A stretch of DNA of 64,000 bases, taken from contig JAZHRO010000063.1 of the NCBI GenBank assembly GCA_037157565.1, positions 153,314,501 to 153,378,500 on the forward strand, written 5' to 3'. Made by a program: the position numbers and the translations under genes. The number at the start of each line of letters is the position of its first letter. Position 1 is the stretch's first letter. Under the pieces are notes generated by a model. The model had not been told where the DNA came from and ran no database searches. It saw only the letters and a program-made list of their open reading frames with translations. This document shows, one piece after another, positions 35,862 to 46,917 of the stretch. Source of the DNA: Thalassia testudinum. Its lineage: Eukaryota; Streptophyta; Magnoliopsida; Alismatales; Hydrocharitaceae.

Positions 35862-38209
35862 GTTTGGGAATCGTAGAGTGCATTTTGATAGGAAAAGCGT
35901 CGTAGTATAGTACGCAATATAATCAGACAAAAATATTTATAAAAAGATAACGAGACTTTGGGTCCCGGTCGTTTGTCTCTGGGAGACGTTTGTTCAAATC
36001 TGAAATCGATCCTTTATCACTCTACTTTATTTAGAATTGCACGTCGGTTTCCAATCATCGGATCAGAGTTTCACCACTTCTATTGTGAATTCTGATTACG
36101 TGCACATATGTTAAATAGATAACAAAGGTGAAAGTATGAGTTTCAGTGCGCACAATTCTAGTTACGTGGTGGCTGTTTACGGAGAATGCATCTATAGTTA
36201 GATCTTCTATATTTTCCGGAACCGACATGCTTGTTACAAAATATTTATATAAATGAAAAACAGGCAACTTGAATCACACAAATCAGATTGCAACCAATAA
36301 GCTCATGGTGATTTCCAACATATAGACATGTATATAAAAAAAATATATCTTTTATTCATTCATTCAGAGGATGTTTGCAACATGGAATGTAGAGGAAAGC
36401 TTGTAAAGTAAAGCTTGAAAAACACAAATCTAGCTAGCAGAAAATGATCGCATACAAGAATCTATAGGGGGATTTTGCATGCATCATTGGGGGAGAATAA
36501 GAGCTACACTACTAAGCAGTAAATGAAAGTAGTAAAACTATGAAGAGCTAAGTTACTAATTTAGTAGAAAAGAAGGGCATTCGGAGGTGGGCTCCGATGG
36601 CCTTTGAGTGGCTGAAAGAAGAAGGAGGGGCGGCCAATGGTGCTTAGGTCGGCCCTTGGAGAGAGGTTGGAGAGATGATCCAGCATCCTAGCGTGGAGAT
36701 GGTGGCTTCCATGGTGGTGCTCCTCGTGGAGGTGGAGTGGAGGTGGAGATGTAGCTAACCTAGATGGATGAGTGCCAAGAATGGGATGGGTGCAAATGGC
36801 CACCCCTTAGGTCTTTTTATAGACCTAAGGGAGTCTCTCTAGAGAAGTGTGAAACTCTCTAGAGAGAGTCCCATGAGTGGCCAGCCATGGTGAGAGAGAG
36901 TAGTTCTTAGATACATAAAAGGTAGATCTAAGAATTGAATGACTCTTGGTTGCTAAATTTGGCAACCAAGAGTGGTGCCACTTGAAGAGAGTTCTAGAGA
37001 ACTCTAGATGGGTGTGTGTGCGTGAATGGGTGTGTGTGTGTGTGAGTGTGTGGTCGTGCCCTAGGTGGCTATGTGGTCTAGGTTAGGTCCTAAGGGGTTT
37101 ATGTAGGTGTAGGCCTTAAATTAGGGTTGCAAACCCTAATTGCTAAGGGGGAATTGCAATTAAACTTAACCCAAGTTTAATTGAATGAGTGTGAACCTAA
37201 TTGAGAGTGAAATAACTCAATTAGGTTGGGCTTAGGTCAATTGGACTCTCACTAAGTCCAATTGAACTTGTGTGGGTTGAGATCTGAGCTCCATTGGACC
37301 GTATGAATCCAATTGACTTAGGTAATGGTAATTGACTATGATCTAAGTCAATTAGGTTTAGTAAGGACCTAATTAGGTCCTTAGGGAGGTCTAAAGGTGA
37401 TGTACTAGGGTTAGGGCACCTTAATTTAGGTTCCTATGGGGTTGGAATTGGGTTTAGGGAGCTAGAGATCCAAGATCAAGGCTTGAATCTCAAAACAGGA
37501 ACTGGAGAACAGTTCCAGACATTCAAAAATAGAATCAAACATCTTATACTCAAAAATCAGAAGTCCAGACTTGTTGTCTGGATGTCTAATCAGAGTCAGG
37601 AAGAATTCAAGGTTCTGTCTTAGGTATTCTGAAGAAATTGGACGTCTAACCAAGTGTCTGGACGTCCAATAACACTGCAGAAGTGGGTTTAAGGTGTGCA
37701 GGAGTTGGCTAAGGGTTTTGGTCATCCTATAATTCATCTGGACGTCCAGATAAGGGTTGGAATTAGGGTTTTAAGGTTTCCTAGGGTGCGGTGAGCTAAT
37801 CTAAGGGTGGTTAAGGCTTGGGGAAGTCTCTATGCTATCCTAGGGCTAGGATAGACCTAAGCTCTTTATATTTTACTGCTTTATTCCTACTTAATAGAAT
37901 AGCATACCTTAACTCCCTTACATCATTATTCACTATATCTAATCTAAGTCTTCTACTCCAGCTGTGCTGCAACACCCACTATTCCTGATCCAGCTTTAGA
38001 TCCAGCTTCAGATCCAGCTCCAGATCCAGCTTATTACCTGTAATTGACATAATGCACTTAATCATCACATTATAACATTATTTTATGCATAGCTAAATGA
38101 AAGCTGTAAAGATGTAGATAATGCTTATGCATGCATGAATTACCCTAACTTATGCTAAGTCCTAGCCTAATTTAGGTCAATTAAGACCTATGATTGTTGC
38201 ACAACATCA
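35862..38209 (-). repeat. LTR of the D family (D1) inside C
   Basis: About 2.35 kb, similar along its length to the solo LTR at 39153-41319. The right end (GATTGTTGCACAACATCA) matches the other copy; the left end is decayed (GTTTGGGAATCG against TGTTGGGAGAAATCG). I could not find a clean TSD. It carries the U5-like motif GGTCGTTTGTCTCTGGGAG near 35967, a minus-strand TATA box (36813-36821), a GT microsatellite (about 37012-37052), several GGACGTCC-type palindromes (37500-37750) and a short GATCCAGCT tandem repeat (37990-38030). Confidence 0.8.
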
Positions 38210-38793
38210 CCTTAGATAGTTCATTAGCTACCCAATTTTCGAAGAAACTACCAAAAAGTGAGTCAGTGCAAAAAAAAGAAGTGTGTAGATGCTTAGGCCT
38301 AAAGTCCCCCCAAATCAAAGGGTGGGTTGATAAGTCGTATACTTATCATCCCAATTTATTTGCCAACTTAAAATGAATTTTAATTGGCAAGGACTTGAAA
38401 CTAAGTCCACATTCGAGTGGACACCTAGGCTAATTAAGCCTGAAGACCTAAAGAGTCTAAGTATTCAGGTCCTATCGTATCATTTCCTAAAGTTAATAAC
38501 TTCCAAATGCCTAAGTTCTCTTCTCCTAATTTTTCCTTTTTTATCTTTTTGAATTTTTAATTTTTTTTTAAAGAATCAAATAATAGGAAATTACTGTTAC
38601 AGCTGACAAAAAGGTTATAAAATATGTCCAGCCCCCCATGCTTAGCTATTGCAATGTCCTCATTGTGAAAAATGAAAGCATGAAGGAGAGTAGAAGTGAA
38701 AGAATAGCACCTGGTTTCCATGAGACTCTGGTCAGCATGGAACAATCTTTACATGTGCTGAGTTTAGTGCCTTTAGCTTGGCGAGGTCCTCAA
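38210..38793 (-). other. 3' noncoding region of element C, proximal part
   Basis: Lies between D1 and the end of the gag-protease frame. It holds a GCCCCCCATGC tract (38631-38641) with TGTCCTCATTG just beyond, as also found directly after pol in A (about 14085-14115) and B (about 47665-47690). In C it therefore marks the end of the coding region. No frame longer than about 60 codons. Confidence 0.65.
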
Positions 38794-39152
38794 TCAAAAA
38801 TAACTAAACATTGAGGCCACAATAGCACAGTTTTCGGGCCCCCAAGTATGGGTCACGGAGAGTGAAAATGGGCTTGCAAAGAGATGAACAATGAAAGTGG
38901 CAAGCTGGTGGTGCAGGGAGAGCCCAAATGGTCTCCAATAGGAGTTTTTTTTATTTATTACATAGGAAGTGTGGTTGGGTATAGAATTTGTGCAATGGTT
39001 CGATGAAAAAGGACGATGAGGGTTTTGTGATGTGTTGGGGATTTGTGGGTACTCTAGAATACCTAATGTTTGAAGAGTTCTTCCCCAATGTTCAATTTCA
39101 TCCACACACTCTGGGTTCTTAAACCAACCATCATGATCCTCAGAATTCCCAC
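38794..39152 (-). pseudogene. C-terminal extension of the C gag-protease frame
   Basis: If the solo LTR D2 and one TSD copy are ignored, the protease frame continues in phase into this segment for about 119 codons to a stop at 38794. It starts NSEDHDGWFKNPEC and has no RT, RNase H or integrase motif. It may be the remains of an unrelated coding tail or of sequence left after deletion of pol. Function unknown. Confidence 0.5.
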
Positions 39153-41319
39153 TGTTGGGAGAAATCGTAGATCGCATTTTTGATAAAAGCGTCATAGTAT
39201 AGTTGCGAAATATGATCCAACAAAGATATTGTTTTGAAAATAACAAGACTTTGAGTCCCGGTCGTTCGTCTCTGGGAGGCGTTGTTTTTGTTTTTGAAAT
39301 CGATCTTAAAGCCGCTCTACTTTATTTAAATGACATGCTGGTGCGTAATATATAGGCGGTTAAAGAACAGGCACTTAAATCACGCAAATATGATAATCAT
39401 TTAGCTCAAGGTGATTTCAAACACATAAGAGATATATATATATATATAAAATGAAATTTCATTCATCGTGGGAGAGTTGTTGCACAAGGAAATCTAGAGG
39501 AAAGCTTATACATAAATGCTTAAAATTAAATCTAAAATTAAATCTAACTACCAGAAAATGATTACATACAATAATCAGCGGGGGGATTTCGCGTGCATCA
39601 TTGGGGGAGAAGTAAGACTACTCTACTAAGCAGTAAATAAAAGCAATAAAAATTATGAAGAGCATGATCTAGAGCTAGAAGAATAGAGGGCATTCAGGGG
39701 TGGTCCCCGATGGCCTTGGAGTGGTCGAGAGGAGAATGAGGGGCGGCCAATGTAGCTTAGGCCGACCCTTGGAGAGAAGTAGGGTTGATCTAGCATCCCG
39801 GCATGGTGTCCTCCATGGTGGTGGTAGTGAGCTCGTGGAGGTGGAGTGAGTGGCTAAGTGGAGGTGGCGTGAATGGCACTAATGGAGAGCAATTGCCAAG
39901 GGAGTGAATGGGTGCAAATGGCCACCCAAGGGGTCTTTTTATAGACCTAAGGGAAGCTCTCTAGAGAATTATGGAATTCTCTAGAGAGGCCTATGGTGGG
40001 AGCTCGTGGGAGAGTGAGAGAGAGAGGGTGGAAGGTGGTTTTTAGATCCACCAAATGTGGATCTAAAAATTGAATGGCTCTTGGTTGCTATTTTTGGCAA
40101 CCAAGGCAACCACACATGGTAGAGAGTTCTAGAGAACTCTATGCTGGATATTTTCGTGTGGATGGTGTGTGTGGGTGTGTGTGGGTCGAAACTTAGGTGG
40201 CTAGGTTGATTAGGTTGGGTTCTAGTGGGTTTAGGTCAAGGTAGGTCTCAAATTAGGCTTATAAACCCTAATTCACTAAGGTAAAGTGCAATTAAACTTA
40301 ATACAAGTTTAATTGGGTGTGTGGAAACTTAATTGAGAGTAAAACAACTCAATTAAGTCAGGTCTAGGTCAATTGGACTCTCACTGAGTCCAATTGGACA
40401 GTGTGTGCTAAGATCAGGGCTCAATTGGACTCAATGAGTCCAATTGAATAGGCTGATGGAATTGACTAAGATCCAAGTCAATTAGGTTTAGTGAGGACCT
40501 AATTAGGTCCTTAGGGAGGTCTAGAGGTGATGTACTAGGGTTAAGGCACCTTAATTTAGGTTCCTATGGGGTTGGAATTGGGTTTAGGGACCTAGAGATC
40601 CAAGATCAAGGCTTAGATCTCAAAACAGGAATTGGAGAGCAGTATCAGACGTCTAATAATAGAATCAGACATCTTATACTCAAAAATCATAAGTCCAGAC
40701 TTGTTGTCTGGACATCACAGTCAGGAAGGATTTCGGGTTCTGTTTTGGGTATTCTGCAGAAATTGGACGTCTGATAAAGTGTCTGGACGTCCAATAACAC
40801 TACAAAAGTGGGTTTGAAGTGTGCGGGAGTTGGCTAAGGGTCCTGGACATCTTAAAACTTATCTGGACGTCCAGAGAAGGGTTGGAACTAGGGTTTTAGG
40901 GCTTCCTAGGGTGTTGTGACCTAATCTAAGGGTGGCTAAGGCTTGGAGAAGTCTCTAGGCTATCCTAGGGCTAGGATGGACCTAAGCTCTTCACATTTTA
41001 CTGCTTTATTTCTACTTAATAGAATAGAAAACCTTTAACCCCCTTACATTATTATTCCTACATCTAAACTAGGCATTCTGCTCCAGCTCTGCTACAACTC
41101 CTGTTATTCCTGATCCAACTTCAGATCCAGCTCCTGATCAGCTTATTCCCTGCAATCGACATAATGCACTTAATCAGCACATTATAACATTATTTTATGC
41201 ATAGCTAAAGGAAAGCAGTAAAGATGCAGATAATGCGTATGCATGCATGAATAATCCTAACTTATGCTAAGCCCTAGCCTAATTTAGGTCAATTAAGACC
41301 TATGATTGCTGCGCAATCA
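39153..41319 (-). repeat. Solo LTR of the D family (D2) inside C
   Basis: 2167 bp, plus strand TGTTGGGAG...GCGCAATCA, with a perfect TSD cccac (39148-39152, 41320-41324). This shows that D1 and D2 are not the two ends of one element. TATA box on the minus strand at 39935-39943 (CTTTTTATA on plus). Two adjacent perfect inverted repeats with the same arm sequence lie at 40370-40396 and 40421-40447. GGACGTCC palindromes lie near 40785 and 40864. An AT microsatellite is at 39429-39448. Confidence 0.92.
40370..40447. repeat. Twin hairpins in LTR D2
   Basis: First: CAATTGGACTC (40370-40380), loop TCACT, GAGTCCAATTG (40386-40396). Second: TCAATTGGACTC (40421-40432), loop AAT, GAGTCCAATTGA (40436-40447). 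Arms are perfect and identical between the two. D1 has decayed versions at about 37229-37320. Confidence 0.85.
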
Positions 41320-42411
41320 CCCACCCACAAGTTGGACCTCAAACTCTAAGCATTCAAGATAAGGATGTTGTTGGGTTTTATCTTGATCATGTGAATCATC
41401 CAACAAATTTTTGATTTCATGTATATCTTCCTCATCTCGTGTTGCTACAATTGGTCGCATTTTTGCTTTGTCCTCAATTATTTCCACAACCGTGTGATCT
41501 TCTTCCCAAGCTTGGGTTGAGTTAGCCATTAAAAGTTTGTCTAAGGTATATATGGCCATTACTTCCTCTATTCTACCAAGCTCCTCCATCGAACCACACT
41601 TAACTTTATTCTTCTTTGAGACCTCAAAAATATTGAATCGATTTGTCTTATCCCCTGAGGCCATTTCTATATTTCTCGATTCACAATCAATCCTCGCCTT
41701 AGCAATAGCCAGGAAAGGTCTTCCCAAAATAATCGGGGTGTGGTTGAGCTGTTTTGGGGCCTCCATGTCCAGGACCATGAAATTAGCAAGGTAATGCAAA
41801 TCATTAACCTTGACTAAAACATCCTCCAAAATACCCCTTGGTTTTGTAATGGATCTATCGGCTAACTGCAAGGTTATGTCAGTGTGTTTTAGGTAGCCTA
41901 GACCCAATTCCTTGTGTAGTGAGGTGGGGATCACATTAATGGAAGCACCCAAGTCGAGGAGGGCCCGGTCAGAAGTAATGGTTCCTATTGTGCAGGAAAT
42001 CAGCGAGGCTCCCGGGTCCTGCTTCTTAGGAGATAGCTTGTTTAGGATCAATGTGCTTGTGTTATCAGACAAAACTACTCTCCTATTGATTTCAGATTTC
42101 ACTCTACGCCTTTCATTATATGCATTTAGTAAACCTATGGCGTAGGTGGGGATTGATTCGATAGCCACAAGGAGTAAAATGATTGTCAATTTGAAAGCAT
42201 GAAGTAAGGACATCCTTTCCCCCAATTTCTCCTCCGACTTTTTCTGTTTACCCATACAACAACATACTCCCGAATTAGACTCTGATGTTTTGTTGATCAC
42301 ATTCTTAGTTGGGAGTTTGGAATTCTTGCTACGGGACCTAATGGGGTTGACATGGGGTTGGGTAGGTCCCTTGTGTCTACTACCACTCCACAAGGCGATG
42401 GTGTTTGCCAT
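41320..42411 (-). pseudogene. gag: gag C-terminal part and protease of element C
   Basis: A 364-codon frame. Residues about 75-100 (HAFKLTIILLLVAIESIPTYA) match the 'INLPLLEAIKQIPSYAKFL' region near the end of gag in A, so the hydrophobic run is not a membrane segment. The protease follows: SLISCTIGTI, active site ALLDLGASIN (near residue 152), GILEDVLVKVNDL, IILGRPFLAIAKARIDC. The frame is open up to the D2 insertion and then in phase beyond it. No RT motif follows, unlike A and B. Protease without polymerase points to a non-autonomous element. Confidence 0.88.
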
Positions 42412-44047
42412 GGCAAAATGCTATTGGTTTGTGCCTTGGGGAGAGTTGGGCAAAACAGGCGGCTCCCGGTTGATTATGGTAGGAACCTGGTTCACTCTAG
42501 GAGGGGATGGGGTAGCCTGATAGATAGCATGAGCTTGAGCATGCGACTCCCCATCATTCCCAAACCCTTGAGGCCCGACGCCTCGATTATGTACATTCCT
42601 TGGGTTTGGTATAGATTGTGATGGTAGAGATCTAGGCTGTCAATTGTTTGTACTAAGTCCGAATTGCAAGGTGTCTAGCAAAGTTTTCATCTATTGCATG
42701 AGCTGGAGCATTGACCCTTGCATTTCTACCATTTTCAGGTTCAAGTCAGCCTGCTTGGTGGGTTGTTGAGCATTCCACAGGGGCTGATTAACCTGATTCA
42801 GGGGCAACTGAGTATATACATGACCCTAACCCATTGGTTTTTGCAGTACATAGTTGTTGGGTCGATGTTGGGTTTGCTACCCCTGACTTTCCAAGAGAAG
42901 TTAGGATGATTTTTCCAACCAGAATTGTAGGAATTAGAATAAGGGTTGGACCTAACATTCTCTTGCATAGCATAAACATCCTCATAAGATGAGGATAAAG
43001 AAGGATCAGAAAGACTAGGATCAAAGGCCTTAGTTTGGAACCCATAAGGTTCCGAGAAGAGTTGGCTCGAAGGTAGAGCCAGCTCCAGTTGGTTCACAAA
43101 CTCCCGTCCCGTAGGAGCTTGAGAAGAATGGAATCCTGATCCTTGAGATTGAGTGGATCTAGACAAATTAGAATTTCCAGACATCCACTCTTCCATTTGT
43201 TTAGCAACCAGATCCATCTTATCTAATCTATTGTAGATCAATTCCATATTAGATGTATGAGAATCTTGGACCTCATTGGCATTTGATCTAGTTTGTTGGT
43301 ATCGGTTGAAGGTTTCCATGGAGGCTTGGTTTAAAGAATTTTTTCTCATTTCCTCAAACAAATCATACACGCTATCTACATATTTGTTGAGGAAATTGCC
43401 TCTGCAAGAAGCATCCACATGATTACGGAGTTGATTATTCAACCCGTGATAAAAATCTGCACAAGTTGCCATTTAGGCACCTCGTGGTGTGGACACTTCA
43501 GCAATAGATCCTGGAATCTCTCCCAGGCCTCGTGAAACAGTTCCCTTTCCTGCTGGGCAAAAGTGGTAATTGCTTGTCGCAACACATTGGTTGGCCCAAT
43601 TGGAAAGAATTTCTTCAGGAAGGCCGATTTCAAAGCTATCAAGGTAGCAATCAGTCTTCCTATGGTACGATACCAATGTGCAGCCTTATCCTTGAGTGAA
43701 TGGGGGAAAAGCCTCATGAGCATCTATTCTTCATCCACATTCCGCTATTTAGTGGTCTGAACCAGAGTGATCAGGTCCTCCAAATGTTGGAATGGGTCCT
43801 CTGAGCTAAGCCTGTGAAAGTGTTTAATTAGACCCAAAACCTACGGCTTGATCTCAACATCTCCGGTAGGAATCACAACATCGGGATGATCCTCATAATT
43901 TGAAGGATCATAAAAATCCTTCAAGGGCTAACTGCCTTGACCATTCATTCGTTGGAATGATTACTGCATCTGCTGCAATTCTTCTAACTACCTCTAAATC
44001 AGCTCCTGCTGGTTCGAGGGTGGGGGAGGTGGTTGTTGATCAGCCAT
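42412..44047 (-). pseudogene. gag: gag of element C, N-terminal and core part
   Basis: The ATG at 44047 begins MADQQPPPP, as in other Athila gags. The first ~60 codons carry several stops, mostly TAG, in a Gln-rich segment where Gln is expected. The gag core is at 43723-43440 (LFPHSLKDKAAHWYRTI, FLKKFFPIGPTN, EAWERFQDLLLKCPHHEVPKWQL), then, after a frameshift near 43450, 43472-42798 (NQLRNHVDASCRGNF, NRLDKMDLVAKQMEEW, GWKNHPNFSWK). Another frameshift near 42800 leads towards the protease frame. No complete zinc knuckle is seen. Confidence 0.84.
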
Positions 44048-45369
44048 GGGATCTGCTTGGCTAAAGCTCAACCTCCGCCTCCAGGAATGGTCTAAAGGTC
44101 CTTCCAATCTAGGGTTCAATGACCTCCTTCAGAGCATACACTGGAAGGAAGTCAGAAGGACGGGGAGGAGAAGGGACCCTACAACACAAAAATATAAGCA
44201 TGTCCTTAGGTTGGGTAGACTAAAGGTCTACAAACTCTCAGAATCCATCTTAAGACTATGGACGATTTACTCTACTTATGTCTAGGCAATCCAACCAGTT
44301 GAAGGAGGGACTGGGGAGAAGGTTCTTCCTTTGGCTTGCCCCTCCGGTTCCTAGTGTACCCCCCAACCGCGATCGTTTGACACTACTCCCCTAGCTAGGC
44401 ATCAGATTGACTAGTATAAGTAGGTTAATCATGAATAATCTCAATCTAGATCATGTAGAGCGAACCAGTCCTTAAGGCCAACGTCTACTCAATTTTAGTT
44501 AGGCTTGGGATAATGGTGCTTCTGGAATGTGATGGGCCCCTAATGGGTTGTGCCCTTAATGATTTGTTTGAGAATGTGTGAATGTGCACAACCAAGAGGT
44601 TTTCAAGTAAGATTATTAATGATGAGGTGAGTTTTAGAATTCAAATCTTGCTTAATAGCTTTTAGGATTCAAATATTAGGTGTTTTCAACCAAGTTTTGT
44701 GAGGCAAACCAAGTTTGTTTTTAAAAGTACGTGTTCAAGTATTTTCCTTTAGAAATCAAGAAAAATATGGAGTGCCTGGCTTGACCTGATTATTGAATCC
44801 TATGGGGCAACTACAAAATGAACCTCTTTTAGATTAAGTGGTGTGGCCCAAACAATTTAATCAATAGGCTCAAATGCACAACCAATTAAGGCACACAAAA
44901 AGGTGATTAACCTAATATGATTTCTATTCTTTTATGTGTTGAATTCGTGTACCGAGTCCATAGGTCGGAATCCCTGTTGAGTAGATGAAAATCAAGTCAG
45001 GTTATGTGCCTCTGATGTGACTGTATAAAGTGTGTAAATTGATTCGTCCCACAGAAAGTATCTTTTTGTTTTTTTTTTAAATGCAGGCGTGAGATGGATG
45101 AAGGTGGAAAACAAGACAAACAATTCTATCCTAGGGTTTATGCAAACACCTAAGTAGATTAAGTCTTGGTTATGGGTGTGGCGAAATGAAACTAGTGGAG
45201 GGGGAATGTGGGGGATACTTACAAAACACTCTACCTGCACTTTACTCTGGTCTACCGCAGTTGGATCTCCATGCTAGGGTACCTGCAAGATAGTAGATCA
45301 AAGACAAGCGGGGTTAGTGCTATGTAAATGCAAAGAAGCATAGAAAACAATAAAGTAAATTTCGTTGCC
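44048..45369 (-). other. Untranslated leader of element C
   Basis: About 1.3 kb. A block at 44319-44412 is strongly similar to 51449-51541 in the leader of element E, at an identical distance from gag. No gene; the 82-codon frame at 44992-45240 has no known domain. Between these lies AT-rich sequence. Confidence 0.7.
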
Positions 45370-45387
45370 TCCCCGGCAACTGTGCCA
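45370..45387 (-). other. Primer-binding site of element C, tRNA-Asp type
   Basis: Plus-strand TCCCCGGCAACTGTGCCA matches plant tRNA-Asp 3' end at 16 of 18 bases; the LTR starts three bases beyond. GTTGCC (45364-45369) and GGCAAC (45375-45380) can form a hairpin overlapping it. Confidence 0.9.
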
Positions 45388-45390
45388 AAA

Positions 45391-46912
45391 TGATGGAGGT
45401 GCGTTTCACGAATTAAAAATCAAAGTTTGGAGGACCCGTCGTTGTAGCTCTCAAAATGCATCTATCAAATAAAATTTATACCGAAACTCTAAGGGAGTCC
45501 CAGGTCGAACACAGGGAGGCAACGTTTACTCTGAATGAAAATCGTGCTTCGATTTGCTTGTTTTTGGTATTGTAGGGTTTTGTTATTTTTTTGTTTTTGA
45601 AATAAAATGACAATCAATCACAAGAGAGAGATATAATTGAATCTGATATATTACATAAATGTCAATTACAATAATATAGAAAACATAAAAAGAGAGGGAG
45701 GTGAGAAGAAATCTATCGAAGTGGCTATTTGGCGAGATGATGGCACCTGACGAAAGCTCGGATGAAGGAGTTGGGAAGTAGGACGATGAAGGTGAGAAGC
45801 AGGAGGACGTCAAGTAGAGGAAAGCTTCAGTGCAGCTCCAGAGTGGAGGTGAGAAGGTGGAGATGATCTGCTACTGGAATGGAGGTGGGAGGGCAGCTCC
45901 AAGGCAACCTATGAATTGGGATGGGAAGTTGGAGGAGTATTTGGCGGGGCAGAGGTTCGCTACACTAATAGGTGCCTTGGGAGCTTGAGAGCAAGCTCTA
46001 ACAGAGCGTTGGTAGGCTTGCTAGAGCTTGGGAGTAGGTGGGAGTAGAGTAGGTAGAGATGGCTTGGAAGGGAGGGGGTGTAGGTCCTTTTATAGTGGAG
46101 AAGAGGTTAAAATAGGTATGGGACAATTAATGACCTCCAGGCTATCACTAGAAGTGTCACTGTAGGCAACTCATGCATGCTGGCGGGCATAGCTGGCCTT
46201 GCTGCCATGTGAATAATTAGCTACGGCTATAAGCATCACTATAGGTCTAGCTCAGGAGTCACTATAGGCTGGCGCCAACCGAGCACGCGCCTGCCCCATG
46301 CTCCACTGGCGCTGCGCTGTGCGCTCTCTTTGCCGCACACGCTCGTGGTGCACTGTGCGCATGCATGCCTCCTCACGCACGCACACACCCGCGCTGCTAT
46401 GCGCATGTGGTGGTGCATGCGTGCGCATGGGTGGCCCGAGTTGTGCCACGTGGCGCAATCTGGGCCATACATCTTCTTTTCGTTGTTGGGGCTGCTACAA
46501 AAGTCAGATTGAGTCGATTTTTATGCCGTTGGGCTACGATCACTAATCTAAATCCATCCGTGCGGTCTGATTTGTCATTTCAAGCTCCAAATTATATCAC
46601 CTAGTCCCTTGGCTGTTGATCTTCCTCGAACTACATATGGTGCTACAGGACTCCGATCGAGGTGATTTTCGAGGTGTTGGACTCCGATCGTCATCTTGAT
46701 TAGATCCATACGATCGGATCGTCAATTTGAGGCTCCAAAATAAATATCCTTTTCTCCTGACCACAAAAAGGGTGCAATTAACCTAAATTATATACAACTG
46801 CTCTAAATGCAGAATGATGCATGCTATGCAATATTTATAACATGAAATGCAAATCTAAGCCTAGGAACATGCATGAATAGGCATTTTAACCCAAATAGAT
46901 GTGTTTACATCA
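45391..46912 (-). repeat. 5' LTR of element C
   Basis: 1522 bp; nearly co-linear with 33510-35040. The U5 motif GGTCGAACACAGGGAGGCAACG is at about 45503-45524 and the TATA box at 46086-46095. The CGTGCGCAC-rich U3 core is at 46280-46460. Confidence 0.93.
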
Positions 46913-46917
46913 ACGAT

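Larger units (their letters stand above)
33510..46912 (-). mobile_element. Element C: gag-protease-only Athila-like element, nested in B's integrase
   Basis: Minus-strand element with LTRs at 33510-35040 and 45391-46912, flanked by atgat (33505-33509) and acgat (46913-46917), a TSD in which a CG has become TG. It has a tRNA-Asp primer site, a 1.3-kb leader, gag and protease, but no RT, RNase H or integrase. The protease frame leads into a segment without pol motifs and then the 3' noncoding region. Two related LTRs interrupt it (about 35862-38209; 39153-41319). Without them C is about 8.9 kb. It belongs to a different family from A and B. Confidence 0.92.

Noticed and set aside
35862..41319. 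D1 and D2 as the two LTRs of one short element
   Set aside because: D2 has its own perfect TSD and the DNA between belongs to element C.
41317..42411. Possible membrane segment in the C frame (hydrophobic run)
   Set aside because: It aligns with the LLEAIKQIPSYAKFL region of gag in A, so it is an ordinary part of gag.
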